Under the pieces are notes generated by a model. It did no database searches. It was not told where the DNA came from and was given only the letters and a program-made list of their open reading frames with translations. 64,000 bases of DNA from Limosilactobacillus caccae (lineage in GTDB: Bacteria; Bacillota; Bacilli; Lactobacillales; Lactobacillaceae). This document shows, piece after piece, positions 16,174 through 24,921 of the stretch. The DNA lies in the NCBI RefSeq assembly GCF_900156885.1, contig NZ_FTOY01000011.1, positions 293,501 to 357,500 of the forward strand, read 5' to 3'. Made by a program: the position numbers and the translations under genes. Position 1 is the stretch's first letter. Every line of letters starts with the position of its first letter.

Positions 16174-17421
16174 GTGGATTTTAATCTTGCGCGTGGCGTG
16201 GATCTTCACATCATTCCCACAAAACAATTTAAGATGAATCACGTCTTAATAGACTTTGCGACCCCGCAAACACCAACAAACGCAACTGCGCGAAACCTGT
16301 TGGCTAACCTATTGGAGACTAGTACGCATCGTTATCCAACACAGACCGCCTTGGCACGCCAATTGGCAACCCTCTATGGCGCCTATGTCAACCTATTTGT
16401 CAATCGTCTGGGCACCCTCCATACGGTCCGTCTTCATGCGAGCTTTGTTAATAATAACTTTGTCCATGAAGACCTGTTTGCCCAGGTTGGTGAGCTAATT
16501 AATGAGATTTTATTTCACCCGTTAGTTGATGATGGTGAATTTGATGGACCGACATTCCGCCTGCAAGCGAACAATTTGAAGAGTGCCATCAAGTCGCTTT
16601 ATGATGAAAAACAATTTCTTGCTAACCAGCGGTTGATGGACTTGTACTATCAACAGGATTCCGTAATGCGGATTCCTAGTTTTGGCCGGATCAATGACTT
16701 GGCAGACCTAACCGCTAGTAGCCTGGTTGAGACTTACCGGTCAATGATTGATCGCGATAAGGTTGATATCTTCGTCCTCGGGGATGTTGACCCCCAAGCG
16801 GCACAGCAAGTCTTCGCACGCTTGCCGTTTGCTGACCGTGACGCTGCATTGCCAGCACCGTTTTATCAGCAGCCAGCTTATGAGCTTGTCCAGCACCGGA
16901 CCGATTACCAGCAGGTCAGCCAGGCAAAGTTTAATTTGGCATATCGGCTGCCAGTTTACTATCATGATGCTAATTACTATGCGGGGTTAGTCTTTAATGG
17001 CTTGTTTGGGGGAACTCCTTACTCCAAGTTGTTTACTAATGTCCGTGAGAAGGCCAGTCTTGCTTATTATGCTTCTAGCCGGTTCTTGCCGTTCAATGGG
17101 TTGGTGAGCGTCCAGACCGGGATTAAGGCTAGTGATCGGGACCAGGTTCGTGACTTGGTTCAAGCTCAATTAGCCGCTATCCAGGCAGGTGATTTTAGCA
17201 CCGCAACCCTACAAGAGGTCCAGGATAGCCTGATTAACCAGTATCGGGCAGGGCATGATATTGCCGGCAATGTATTAGAGCAACAACTTGTTACGAGCTT
17301 ATTTGGGCAAGCAAACCAGGACTTTGTAACACAGATCAAGGCCGTAACCAAGGATGACATTATCCGGGTTGCTAAGATGACGAAACTTCAAGCAGTTTAT
17401 TTATTGAGTGGTGAAAAGTAA
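16174..17421 (+). CDS. ymfF: M16-family peptidase-like protein YmfF (YfmF)
   Basis: This is the first of a pair of insulinase-like (M16) proteins found next to pgsA, cinA and recA in Firmicutes; the pair is linked in B. subtilis to EF-P 5-aminopentanol modification. The 415-residue protein has the two-lobed M16 fold (SLAYYASSRF motif near residue 300) but no HxxEH zinc motif in the N-terminal lobe, as expected for the non-catalytic partner. Start is GTG with SD GAAGGGAG. It nearly abuts ymfH. It sits behind a leader terminator. Confidence 0.85.
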   Translation: MDFNLARGVDLHIIPTKQFKMNHVLIDFATPQTPTNATARNLLANLLETSTHRYPTQTALARQLATLYGAYVNLFVNRLGTLHTVRLHASFVNNNFVHEDLFAQVGELINEILFHPLVDDGEFDGPTFRLQANNLKSAIKSLYDEKQFLANQRLMDLYYQQDSVMRIPSFGRINDLADLTASSLVETYRSMIDRDKVDIFVLGDVDPQAAQQVFARLPFADRDAALPAPFYQQPAYELVQHRTDYQQVSQAKFNLAYRLPVYYHDANYYAGLVFNGLFGGTPYSKLFTNVREKASLAYYASSRFLPFNGLVSVQTGIKASDRDQVRDLVQAQLAAIQAGDFSTATLQEVQDSLINQYRAGHDIAGNVLEQQLVTSLFGQANQDFVTQIKAVTKDDIIRVAKMTKLQAVYLLSGEK

Positions 17422-17425
17422 ACAG

Positions 17426-18724
17426 ATGGATAAACAAGTTTATCAAGAATTTAACCAGACAATTTATCGCCAACAGCTGGCAAATGGCTTAAAAGTGCAG
17501 CTTTTACCAATGGCCGGCTACCATAAGACTTACGCAATCTTAACAACTGACTTTGGCTCAATCGATAACCACTTTATCCCTTACCAACAAGACGAAGCGA
17601 TTAAGGTGCCTGATGGGGTCGCTCACTTTTTAGAGCACAAGATGTTTGAAAAGGAGGACCACGATGCCTTTGACCTCTTTGGTAAGCTTGGTGCGGATTC
17701 AAATGCCTTTACCAGCTTTACCCAGACTAGTTACCTTTTTTCAACGACGAGTAACTTGCATGCCAATTTGGATGTCTTGCTTGACTTTGTTCAGGACCCG
17801 TATTTTACGGCACAGACGGTGAAAAAAGAGCAAGGGATTATCGGCCAGGAGATCCAGATGTATGATGATGATCCCGGCTGGCGCCTTTACCTTGGAATCC
17901 TTGGTAACCTCTACCCGAAGGACCCGATGAGAATTGATATTGCTGGGACGGTTGACTCGATCAGTCAGATCACTCCGGAGATCTTGATGGCGAGTTACCA
18001 GACATTTTACCAGCCAAGCAATATGAACCTCTTCTTGGTTGGTCAGCTGGATCCGGAAGAGACAATGGCGTGGATTGAGCAAAATCAAGCGCAAAAGACC
18101 TTCCCACCGGCGGAAGTGCCGCGGCGACTCTTTTCCTTAAACGACCCCACTGCCCACGATGTAATTCCATTTCGCTCATTGACGATGGATATCGTACGGC
18201 CGAAGGTGGTCGTTGGCTTGCGGGGAACGAAGCACTTCGATGACGGTCGCCAACGATTACACTATAAGCTGGCAATTGACCTGTTATTAGATGTCTTATT
18301 CGATGATACATCTGATAACTACCTCCGCTTGTACAATAATGAAACGCTGGATGATTCATTTAGCTATAATTTTGAGATGCAACGGGGATTTCACTTTGCT
18401 TACTTTAGTTCTGATACTAACCAGCTGGAACGTTTCGCTGATGAGGTAATCGCAATCTTAGAGAGCGCTGACCAGCAGATTGAAGCAGCCCGGACGCGGT
18501 TTGAAGGAATTAAAAATGCTGAATTAGGGCGGCTGATTGGCTTGCTCGATTCTCCTGAAGCAATTGCTAATCGCTATGCTGGTGACCTGTTTGCCGGGGC
18601 CAGTTTAATGGACGAAATTCAGTTATTAAAGTCAATTACGATTGATGATTTGTACCAGGTAGCAAATGAGTTTATTACCTCCCAAGGGATCTCGGTATAC
18701 CAGGTAGTCCCCCAACACCAGTAG
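17426..18724 (+). CDS. ymfH: M16-family zinc peptidase YmfH (YfmH)
   Basis: This is the catalytic partner of ymfF. The HxxEH zinc-binding motif is intact (HFLEH, about residue 70), and the downstream glutamate lies in EQGIIGQEIQMYDDDPGWR. It has 432 residues from the ATG at 17426; an in-frame GTG at 17408 would overlap ymfF and has a poorer SD. In B. subtilis an SDR gene (ymfI) follows, but here the next gene is rodZ, so that gene is absent from the locus. Confidence 0.87.
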   Translation: MDKQVYQEFNQTIYRQQLANGLKVQLLPMAGYHKTYAILTTDFGSIDNHFIPYQQDEAIKVPDGVAHFLEHKMFEKEDHDAFDLFGKLGADSNAFTSFTQTSYLFSTTSNLHANLDVLLDFVQDPYFTAQTVKKEQGIIGQEIQMYDDDPGWRLYLGILGNLYPKDPMRIDIAGTVDSISQITPEILMASYQTFYQPSNMNLFLVGQLDPEETMAWIEQNQAQKTFPPAEVPRRLFSLNDPTAHDVIPFRSLTMDIVRPKVVVGLRGTKHFDDGRQRLHYKLAIDLLLDVLFDDTSDNYLRLYNNETLDDSFSYNFEMQRGFHFAYFSSDTNQLERFADEVIAILESADQQIEAARTRFEGIKNAELGRLIGLLDSPEAIANRYAGDLFAGASLMDEIQLLKSITIDDLYQVANEFITSQGISVYQVVPQHQ

Positions 18725-18741
18725 GGAACAGCTTTTCTTAA

Positions 18742-18784
18742 GATTGCTAAAATTAGCAATTTTATATTAGTGAGCATGATATAA
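18742..18784 (+). promoter_or_regulatory. rodZ promoter with overlapping palindrome
   Basis: Extended -10 TGA-TATAAT (TATAAT at 18779-18784) has no clear -35; the -35 position falls in the perfect inverted repeat ATTGCTAA-AA-TTAGCAAT (18742-18759). The repeat could be a weak terminator of ymfH (T-rich after it) or an operator. Confidence 0.55.
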
Positions 18785-18825
18785 TATCCAAGAGTGAACA
18801 TAAAGAAGAAAATGGAGATAGGACA

Positions 18826-19860
18826 ATGAGTGAGAACGAGAACGAACAAAAGAAACTTGAAATCGGGAAGATTTTACGTAAAGCCCGGGAAGACAAGGGT
18901 TACACTCTTGATGACCTGCAACAAGTGACGAAGATTCAAAAGCGCTACTTGATTGCGATTGAAGATGAAAACTTTGATGAACTTCCTGGTGACTTCTATG
19001 TTCGGGCATTCATTAAGCAGTACGCCAACATGGTTGGACTAGACGGCAATGACCTTCTTCAACAATATGATGATCAATTGCCAAAGACAAAGACAGAAGA
19101 ATATTCTGACCACCTTGCCCAGGCAGTTGAGACCCGGGCAAGTCAACGCAAGACCGTTAGCGGCAGTGTTGACAAGGTTAGAAACTATATGCCAACAATC
19201 ATCATCGCCTGTGTAATTGTCTTAGTTTTAGCCGCTATTTGGCTCACCGCAATTGCCAGAAATAACCGTGATTCTTCCACCCGGATTGATAATAGTTCTG
19301 TATCGGTATCTGGTGAGAGCCGGAAGAAGGCTTCCTCTTCCGCCAAGAAGGAAAGCACCAAGAAAGAAAAGTCCGTTGCAATCAAGCTCCAGCAAACAAG
19401 CCGGAACAACAACAGTGTGGTCTTTAATGCGGATCAATTGACTAAGGATGCCGATTTAGCAATTAGTCCAACTGAAGACTCATGGCTACAGGTGCGGGCC
19501 AACAACAATACTTTATTAAACAAGACGTTGAAGAAGGATGAAAAGGCCAACTTAAAGATTAATAAGGACACTACTTCCTTAGTAATTATTGTTGGTAATG
19601 CGCGGGCCACGACAATGAAGATCGGTGGCCAAACGATCGACGTTACTGAAAATGGCCGTTACCAAAATACCCGGACAGTGACGATTAACTTTGGTAAGAA
19701 TCAATCAAGCAGTTCTTCGCAATCATCCACGGCTACTAGTTCTTCTGCGGCTTCCCAGTCAAGTCAAGCTACTAGTAGCACAACCCGGCCATCAAATGCC
19801 AACAGTGGTCAACAACGGCCAGCAACCAACACGAGCCGGCCACAAAATACGAACCGCTAA
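18826..19860 (+). CDS. rodZ: RodZ/YmfM-like helix-turn-helix membrane protein
   Basis: This is a cytoskeletal anchor of the RodZ/YmfM type that binds MreB in other bacteria. The 344 residues show an N-terminal HTH domain (about residues 10-85, LRKAREDKGYTLDDLQQVT), a basic linker and one membrane helix (about 124-145). The extracellular DUF4115-like beta domain covers about 195-290, and a low-complexity tail of some 50 residues rich in Ser, Thr, Gln and Asn ends the protein. It lies upstream of pgsA as in B. subtilis. The tail is probably wall-spanning. Confidence 0.85.
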   Translation: MSENENEQKKLEIGKILRKAREDKGYTLDDLQQVTKIQKRYLIAIEDENFDELPGDFYVRAFIKQYANMVGLDGNDLLQQYDDQLPKTKTEEYSDHLAQAVETRASQRKTVSGSVDKVRNYMPTIIIACVIVLVLAAIWLTAIARNNRDSSTRIDNSSVSVSGESRKKASSSAKKESTKKEKSVAIKLQQTSRNNNSVVFNADQLTKDADLAISPTEDSWLQVRANNNTLLNKTLKKDEKANLKINKDTTSLVIIVGNARATTMKIGGQTIDVTENGRYQNTRTVTINFGKNQSSSSSQSSTATSSSAASQSSQATSSTTRPSNANSGQQRPATNTSRPQNTNR

Positions 19861-19887
19861 TTTTGTGAAGACAAAGGAGTTATAACA

Positions 19888-20475
19888 TTGAATTTACCTA
19901 ATAAATTAACAATTGTTCGCTTAATCATCATCCCATTTTTCCTATTATTAATGGTCTTACCATTACAGGGCTGGGGAGCAGTTAGCTTTTTGGGGGCAAC
20001 AATTCCGCTTGCCCAATTGATTGCGGCAATCCTCTTTATCGCAGCAACCTTGACGGATAACCTCGATGGGCGGATTGCGCGGCGGGACCACCTTGTTACT
20101 AATTTTGGTAAGTTTACCGACCCGTTAGCCGATAAGCTATTAGTAATGACGGCCTTTATCGTTTTAACTGGAAATGGGATTGTTCCAGCCTGGGTAACTT
20201 CGATTATCATCTGGCGGGAATTATCAGTGACTGGGTTACGGCTACTGCTTGTTGAACAAAACGGGACTGTTTTGGCCGCCAAGATGCCCGGCAAGATTAA
20301 GACAACGACGCAGTTCATTGCGATTATCTTCCTCTTGCTCAATAACGTCATCTTTGCGTACTGGAACATTCCTTTTGGGCAAATTATGTTATACATCTGC
20401 CTGTTCTTCACAATTTACTCTGGGGTTGACTACTTCATCCAGGGCCGCGGTGTCTTTTCAGACGGATTTAAATAA
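19888..20475 (+). CDS. pgsA: CDP-diacylglycerol--glycerol-3-phosphate 3-phosphatidyltransferase
   Basis: PgsA makes phosphatidylglycerophosphate, the committed step to phosphatidylglycerol, in the membrane. The 195-residue protein has the CDP-alcohol phosphotransferase motif as DNLDGRIARRDHLVTNFGKF followed by TDPLADK, with all key Asp residues present, and about five membrane helices. Start is TTG at 19888 with SD AAAGGAG. A strong terminator follows, so rodZ-pgsA form a unit. Confidence 0.94.
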   Translation: MNLPNKLTIVRLIIIPFFLLLMVLPLQGWGAVSFLGATIPLAQLIAAILFIAATLTDNLDGRIARRDHLVTNFGKFTDPLADKLLVMTAFIVLTGNGIVPAWVTSIIIWRELSVTGLRLLLVEQNGTVLAAKMPGKIKTTTQFIAIIFLLLNNVIFAYWNIPFGQIMLYICLFFTIYSGVDYFIQGRGVFSDGFK

Positions 20476-20476
20476 T

Positions 20477-20520
20477 AAAAAGAAGTTAGAAAAATTTTTT
20501 CTAGCTTCTTTTTATTTTTT
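20477..20520 (+). terminator. terminator after pgsA
   Basis: AAAAGAAGTTAGAAAAA - TTTTTTCTAGCTTCTTTTT with a long T-run. It is symmetrical enough to act in both directions. Confidence 0.9.
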
Positions 20521-20522
20521 TC

Positions 20523-20545
20523 GTGAAATTCATTATAATTTACGT
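20523..20545 (+). promoter_or_regulatory. putative late-competence promoter of cinA
   Basis: GTGAA (20523-20527), exactly 12 nt, TTACGT (20540-20545), then ATATATAT. It is the same architecture as upstream of radC and comGA; the TTACG-to-ATG distance (20544 to 20570) equals that of comGA. An overlapping vegetative -10 (TATTATAGG) cannot be excluded. Confidence 0.55.
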
Positions 20546-20569
20546 ATATATATTATAGGGGTGTAGATA

Positions 20570-21817
20570 ATGGATGCAGAGATTATATCAGTAGGAACCG
20601 AGATTGTCCTCGGTCAGATTGTTAATGCGAACGCTGCTTACCTGGCAGATAAGTTGACCCGCCTAGATCTGCCGGCGACCTATCAGACAACGGTTGACGA
20701 TGACCCGCAACGGTTGGTTAAGGTGATTAAGGGCGCGATGAAGCGGGCCAAGCTAATTTTTGTCTGTGGCGGCTTAGGACCGACGGCTGATGACGTGACG
20801 ATGCCAACGGTGGCCAAAGCACTCGGGGTCCACCTTCATACTGACCAAGCTCACTGGAAATGGGTTAAGGATACTTTCAAGCAACGCCAAATTAAGATGG
20901 AGCCGGAAAATATTCGGCAGGCCCAGTACCCAGCTGGCGGTGAACCACTAGCCAACCCAGTCGGTTTAGCACTTGGCTGCTGGTTTGAGGCTGCTGGACG
21001 AGTAATTGTTGTCCTTCCGGGCCCACCGGCCGAATTTAAGGCAATGGTTGACCATAGCCTGCTTCCCAAGCTAGTAACGCATTTTGCGACCGGTAAGCAG
21101 ATCGTTAGCCGGACCCTGAACTTCTTGGGACGCCCGGAAGCCCAACTGATGGAAGAAATTGCGGCTGCAACGAAGGACGACCCGCAAGTAGTGATTACCT
21201 CATACGTTCAACCAACGGCAATTCAGGTCCGGTTGACGGTGCGTGATTTACCGACAGCAGAAGCCAACCAGTTGATTGACCGGGCGCAGGCTGAGATTTT
21301 AGCGATCGAAGGCCCGTATTTCTTTGGAACCGGCGACGACCTAACCCTGGCGGCAGTAGTTGTTCAACTGTTAAAGGACCGCAGTTGGCACGTCAGTGGG
21401 GCAGAAAGCCTGACTGGTGGAATGTTTCAGAGTACAATTTGCTCCGTTCCGGGAGCGTCGAACGTCTTTAATGGGGGCTTTGTTACCTACGCGGCTAGTG
21501 CGAAGGAAAAACTACTCGGGATTCCGGCGGCGCTGATTGAGCAAAACGGGGTCGTTAGTTCGGCAACTGCGGCAGCGATGGCCGAGGGAAGTTCTCGCCA
21601 GATGAATGCTGAAGTCGGCATTGGCTTTACCGGAGTTGCGGGGCCTGATGACCTTGAAGGCCAACCAGCGGGAACAGTATGGATTGGTGTTGCGGTCAAG
21701 GGCCAAGCAACGGTTACCAAGCAGCTGCACCTGGCACCGTATATTGGCCGGCAAGCGATTCGGACATTAAGCGTTCAATATGGTCTCCAGATGATCTACG
21801 AAGCCCTCAAAAAATAA
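20570..21817 (+). CDS. cinA: competence/damage-inducible protein CinA
   Basis: This is a CinA-family protein of 415 residues. It has an N-terminal MoCF-like domain (about 1-170, with VCGGLGPTADDVT) linked to nucleotide pyrophosphatase activity, and a C-terminal nicotinamide-nucleotide amidase (PncC-like) domain (about 255-410, with GAESLTGGMFQ and GFTGVAGPD). In streptococci cinA is co-transcribed with recA during competence, where the product recruits RecA to the membrane. Here recA follows 89 bp later with its own putative promoter. The shared competence-type element upstream fits that role. Confidence 0.94.
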   Translation: MDAEIISVGTEIVLGQIVNANAAYLADKLTRLDLPATYQTTVDDDPQRLVKVIKGAMKRAKLIFVCGGLGPTADDVTMPTVAKALGVHLHTDQAHWKWVKDTFKQRQIKMEPENIRQAQYPAGGEPLANPVGLALGCWFEAAGRVIVVLPGPPAEFKAMVDHSLLPKLVTHFATGKQIVSRTLNFLGRPEAQLMEEIAAATKDDPQVVITSYVQPTAIQVRLTVRDLPTAEANQLIDRAQAEILAIEGPYFFGTGDDLTLAAVVVQLLKDRSWHVSGAESLTGGMFQSTICSVPGASNVFNGGFVTYAASAKEKLLGIPAALIEQNGVVSSATAAAMAEGSSRQMNAEVGIGFTGVAGPDDLEGQPAGTVWIGVAVKGQATVTKQLHLAPYIGRQAIRTLSVQYGLQMIYEALKK

Positions 21818-21818
21818 A

Positions 21819-21832
21819 CGAACCATTGTTCG
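21819..21832 (+). promoter_or_regulatory. LexA/DinR SOS box upstream of recA
   Basis: CGAAC-CATT-GTTCG is a perfect inverted repeat matching the Gram-positive SOS box core (CGAAC-N4-GTTCG). It starts one base after the cinA stop and lies 8 bp upstream of the predicted recA -35, so LexA binding could block the recA promoter without touching the one of cinA. Confidence 0.85.
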
Positions 21833-21840
21833 CATTTTTC

Positions 21841-21868
21841 TTGTTTTTTTAGTTAAAACTGTTATCAT
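21841..21868 (+). promoter_or_regulatory. recA promoter
   Basis: TTGTTT (21841-21846), 16 nt spacer, TATCAT (21863-21868), with the SOS box just upstream. Confidence 0.55.
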
Positions 21869-21906
21869 TAATTATCGGACATTCCGTTAAAAAGGAGGAA
21901 TTTGAT

Positions 21907-22986
21907 TTGGCTGATCAACGAAAGGCAGCACTGGATGTTGCAATCAGAAAGATCGAAAAGAACTTTGGTAAGGGTTCTATCATGCGCATGGGTGACGCAG
22001 CCGATATGAAGGTTGCCACCGTTTCCAGTGGCTCTTTGGCAATTGACAAGGCGCTCGGTGTTGGGGGTTATCCCCGTGGCCGGATCGTTGAAATCTACGG
22101 TCCAGAAAGTTCAGGGAAGACGACGGTTGCACTGCATGCTGTTGCAGAAGTACAACGGCAGGGCGGTACCGCGGCATATATTGATGCAGAAAACGCCCTT
22201 GATCCCCAGTATGCTGAAGCATTAGGGGTCGATGTTGATAACCTCCTCCTCTCCCAACCAGATACCGGGGAGGAAGGGCTTGAGATTGCCGACGCTTTGA
22301 TTTCCAGTGGCGCCGTTGACCTGGTGGTTGTTGACTCAGTCGCCGCCCTTGTTCCTCGTGCCGAAATTGAAGGGGAAATGGGTGACGCCCACGTCGGCTT
22401 GCAAGCCCGCTTAATGTCACAGGCACTCCGGAAACTGTCAGGTGAGATTAACAAGACAAAGACGATCGCAATCTTTATTAACCAGATTCGTGAAAAGGTG
22501 GGGGTAATGTTTGGTAACCCTGAGACCACGACTGGTGGCCGGGCCTTGAAGTTTTATTCCACTATCCGGATGGAGATCCGGCGGGCCGAACAGATTAAAA
22601 ATGGAACTGACGTAATCGGTAACCGGGCAAAGGTAAAGATCGTTAAGAACAAGGTTGCGCCGCCATTCAAGCGGTGTGAAGTTGACATCATGTACGGTGA
22701 AGGGATCTCCAAGACTGGTGAATTACTGGACATGGCGGTTGAAAAGGACCTTGTCAACAAGAGTGGAGCCTGGTACTCATACGGTAGCGACCGGATTGGT
22801 CAGGGTCGGGAAAATGCGAAGAAGTGGCTTGCCGAGCACCCAGATAGCATGAATGAGCTGATGGATAAGGTGCGGGTTGCTTACGGCATGGACCCCCTCA
22901 ATGAGAAGGCGGAAGCTACTCCTGATAAGGCCGCTGATAGTGAAGAACCCAAACAAGAAACAATCGAAGAGGCAAGTAAAAAGTAG
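21907..22986 (+). CDS. recA: recombinase RecA
   Basis: RecA forms filaments on single-stranded DNA, drives strand exchange and triggers LexA self-cleavage. The 359 residues carry Walker A GPESSGKT (65-72), Walker [11 protein letters not shown], the DNA-binding loop L2 region [15 protein letters not shown], and an acidic, Lys-rich C-terminal tail. Start is TTG with SD AAAGGAGG. There is no intein. Expression probably comes from its SOS-controlled promoter plus read-through from cinA. Confidence 0.98.
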   Translation: MADQRKAALDVAIRKIEKNFGKGSIMRMGDAADMKVATVSSGSLAIDKALGVGGYPRGRIVEIYGPESSGKTTVALHAVAEVQRQGGTAAYIDAENALDPQYAEALGVDVDNLLLSQPDTGEEGLEIADALISSGAVDLVVVDSVAALVPRAEIEGEMGDAHVGLQARLMSQALRKLSGEINKTKTIAIFINQIREKVGVMFGNPETTTGGRALKFYSTIRMEIRRAEQIKNGTDVIGNRAKVKIVKNKVAPPFKRCEVDIMYGEGISKTGELLDMAVEKDLVNKSGAWYSYGSDRIGQGRENAKKWLAEHPDSMNELMDKVRVAYGMDPLNEKAEATPDKAADSEEPKQETIEEASKK

Positions 22987-23000
22987 TTTTACCGTTGCCG

Positions 23001-23036
23001 AGTGAGACTGAGGGTCGTCCTTAGTCTCACTTTTTT
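23001..23036 (+). terminator. terminator after recA
   Basis: AGTGAGACTGAGG - GTCGT - CCTTAGTCTCAC followed by TTTTTT. Confidence 0.93.
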
Positions 23037-23088
23037 AGTTTAAATGGCAACCGATTGCTTAGAATAAATTAATTGCGAAATTCAATAG

Positions 23089-23117
23089 TTGACACCTTCG
23101 GTAGGCAAGCTTAAAAT
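23089..23117 (+). promoter_or_regulatory. promoter of rny
   Basis: Perfect TTGACA (23089-23094), 17 nt spacer, TAAAAT (23112-23117). It leaves a leader of about 85 nt. Confidence 0.8.
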
Positions 23118-23206
23118 TTAACTTGTGTGGTGTAAAGAAAATACATTACATGGTTAAATTAATTTATTTAGACCAACAACATAATAGTTGAAGCGGAGGT
23201 GAAATA

Positions 23207-24760
23207 ATGAAGCTATTAATTTTCGCCGCGCTTGCTATGGTTGTCGGAATTATTGTCGGCTATGTGATTCGTAAGACTTCATACGAAAAACAGATCGCAG
23301 AAGCACATAATGATGCGCAAGGTATTATTGCTAAAGCAAAACAAGATGCAGCAACGGCGAAAAAAGAGGCAGTATTGGAAGCCAAGGAGGAGAGCCACCA
23401 GTACCGTGAACGAGTAGAAGACGAGTTAAAGCAACGTCGCAGTGAAGTTCAACGGCAAGAAGACCGGTTATTACAACGGGAGACCTCCTTAGACCACAAA
23501 GATAATGCCCTTGAAAAACGGGAAAATGCAGTTGGTGCACGTGAACGTAAGTTAGATCAAGAAAAAGAAAAGCTTCATCAATCTCAAGAAAAGGCAAACT
23601 CCTTAATTGACGAACGGCAACAAGAAGTTGAAAAGGTTGCCCAGATGTCACAAGAAGATGCAAAGCAGTTATTACTTTCTGAAGTAAAAGAACAGTTAAA
23701 GACTGAACGAGCAGTAATGATTCGTGACAGTGAACAAGAAGCGGAGTTGACGGCGGAACGAAATGCCAAGAAGCTAATCGTTGAGGCAATTCAACGGAGC
23801 GCGGCTGATGTTGTCTCGGAGACTACAGTATCAGTCGTCAACTTGCCAAATGATGATATGAAGGGCCGGATCATCGGTCGTGAAGGACGGAATATCCGGA
23901 CACTTGAGACGCTTACTGGAATTGATTTGATTATTGATGATACGCCGGAAGCAGTCGTCCTCAGTGGTTTTGACCCTGTTCGCCGTGAAATTGCGAAGAT
24001 CGCCCTTGAAAAGTTAATCCAAGATGGGCGGATTCATCCTGCACGGATTGAAGAAGCGGTTGACAAGGCACGAAAGCAGATGGATACGCAGTTGCGTGAG
24101 ACGGGTGAACAAGCACTATTTGACTTAGGCATTCATTCGATGCACCCTGACCTTATTAAGACAGTCGGGCGGATGAAGTACCGGACCAGTTATGGACAAA
24201 ATGTGTTGGATCACTCGGTTGAAGTTGCTAAGCTTGCTGGCATCATGGCAGCAGAGCTTGGTGAAGATGTCACACTTGCCAAACGAGCAGGACTACTCCA
24301 CGATATTGGAAAGGCCATTGACCATGAAGTCGATGGTTCCCACGTTGAACTTGGTGTTGAGCTAACCCGCAAGTATAAGGAAAACAAGGTCGTTATCAAT
24401 ACGATTGCCTCACACCACGGGGATGTCGCACCGACCTCAGTTATTGCGGTCCTGGTTCAAGCAGCTGATGCAATTTCAGGTGCCCGGCCTGGTGCGCGAA
24501 GTGAGTCCCTCGAACAATATATTCAACGATTGAAGAAGCTCGAAGGCATAGCAAACAGTTATAATGGTGTCGACCATAGTTACGCAATTCAAGCTGGTCG
24601 TGAACTACGGGTAATTGTTAAACCAAAGAAGGTTTCCGATTTGCAGGCATCGACCTTGTCTCATGACATTAAGAACAAGATTGAAAAGCAATTGGAATAC
24701 CCTGGTCACATTAAAGTGACGGTTATTCGTGAAGTACGGGCAGTTGATTATGCAAAGTAA
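23207..24760 (+). CDS. rny: ribonuclease Y
   Basis: RNase Y is the membrane-anchored endoribonuclease that starts bulk mRNA turnover in Firmicutes. The 517 residues run: N-terminal membrane helix (about 3-20), long charged coiled coil (about 25-190), KH RNA-binding domain with [15 protein letters not shown] (about 215-230), and an HD metal-dependent nuclease domain with [12 protein letters not shown] (about 365) and a downstream HHGD. SD GGAGGTGA. It has its own promoter and terminator. Gene order after recA matches B. subtilis (ymdA). Confidence 0.96.
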   Translation: MKLLIFAALAMVVGIIVGYVIRKTSYEKQIAEAHNDAQGIIAKAKQDAATAKKEAVLEAKEESHQYRERVEDELKQRRSEVQRQEDRLLQRETSLDHKDNALEKRENAVGARERKLDQEKEKLHQSQEKANSLIDERQQEVEKVAQMSQEDAKQLLLSEVKEQLKTERAVMIRDSEQEAELTAERNAKKLIVEAIQRSAADVVSETTVSVVNLPNDDMKGRIIGREGRNIRTLETLTGIDLIIDDTPEAVVLSGFDPVRREIAKIALEKLIQDGRIHPARIEEAVDKARKQMDTQLRETGEQALFDLGIHSMHPDLIKTVGRMKYRTSYGQNVLDHSVEVAKLAGIMAAELGEDVTLAKRAGLLHDIGKAIDHEVDGSHVELGVELTRKYKENKVVINTIASHHGDVAPTSVIAVLVQAADAISGARPGARSESLEQYIQRLKKLEGIANSYNGVDHSYAIQAGRELRVIVKPKKVSDLQASTLSHDIKNKIEKQLEYPGHIKVTVIREVRAVDYAK

Positions 24761-24776
24761 TAAATTGTAGCGAGAA

Positions 24777-24810
24777 GAAGACTGGGATTACGTCAGTCTT
24801 TTTCTTTTTT
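24777..24810 (+). terminator. terminator after rny
   Basis: AAGACTG - GGATTACGT - CAGTCTT stem with TTTTTCTTTTTT. Confidence 0.8.
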
Positions 24811-24841
24811 AAAATATTTGCTTAGCTAGTGAGGCTTTATC

Positions 24842-24870
24842 TTGCGCTTCCTTTCCGCAAAAAATATAAT
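24842..24870 (+). promoter_or_regulatory. promoter of mutS
   Basis: TTGCGC (24842-24847), 17 nt spacer, perfect TATAAT (24865-24870). Probably drives mutS-mutL-ruvA-ruvB and the Tgt-like gene. Confidence 0.75.
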
Positions 24871-24921
24871 TGTATTATGTGCGACTAATGAACGAAGAAA
24901 TGACTAATGAGGTGAAAGTTA

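Noticed and set aside
22095..22529. Long antisense open frames within recA and other GC-richer genes
   Set aside because: They are shadows of the coding strand: codon bias produces open antisense frames, with no SD or family resemblance.
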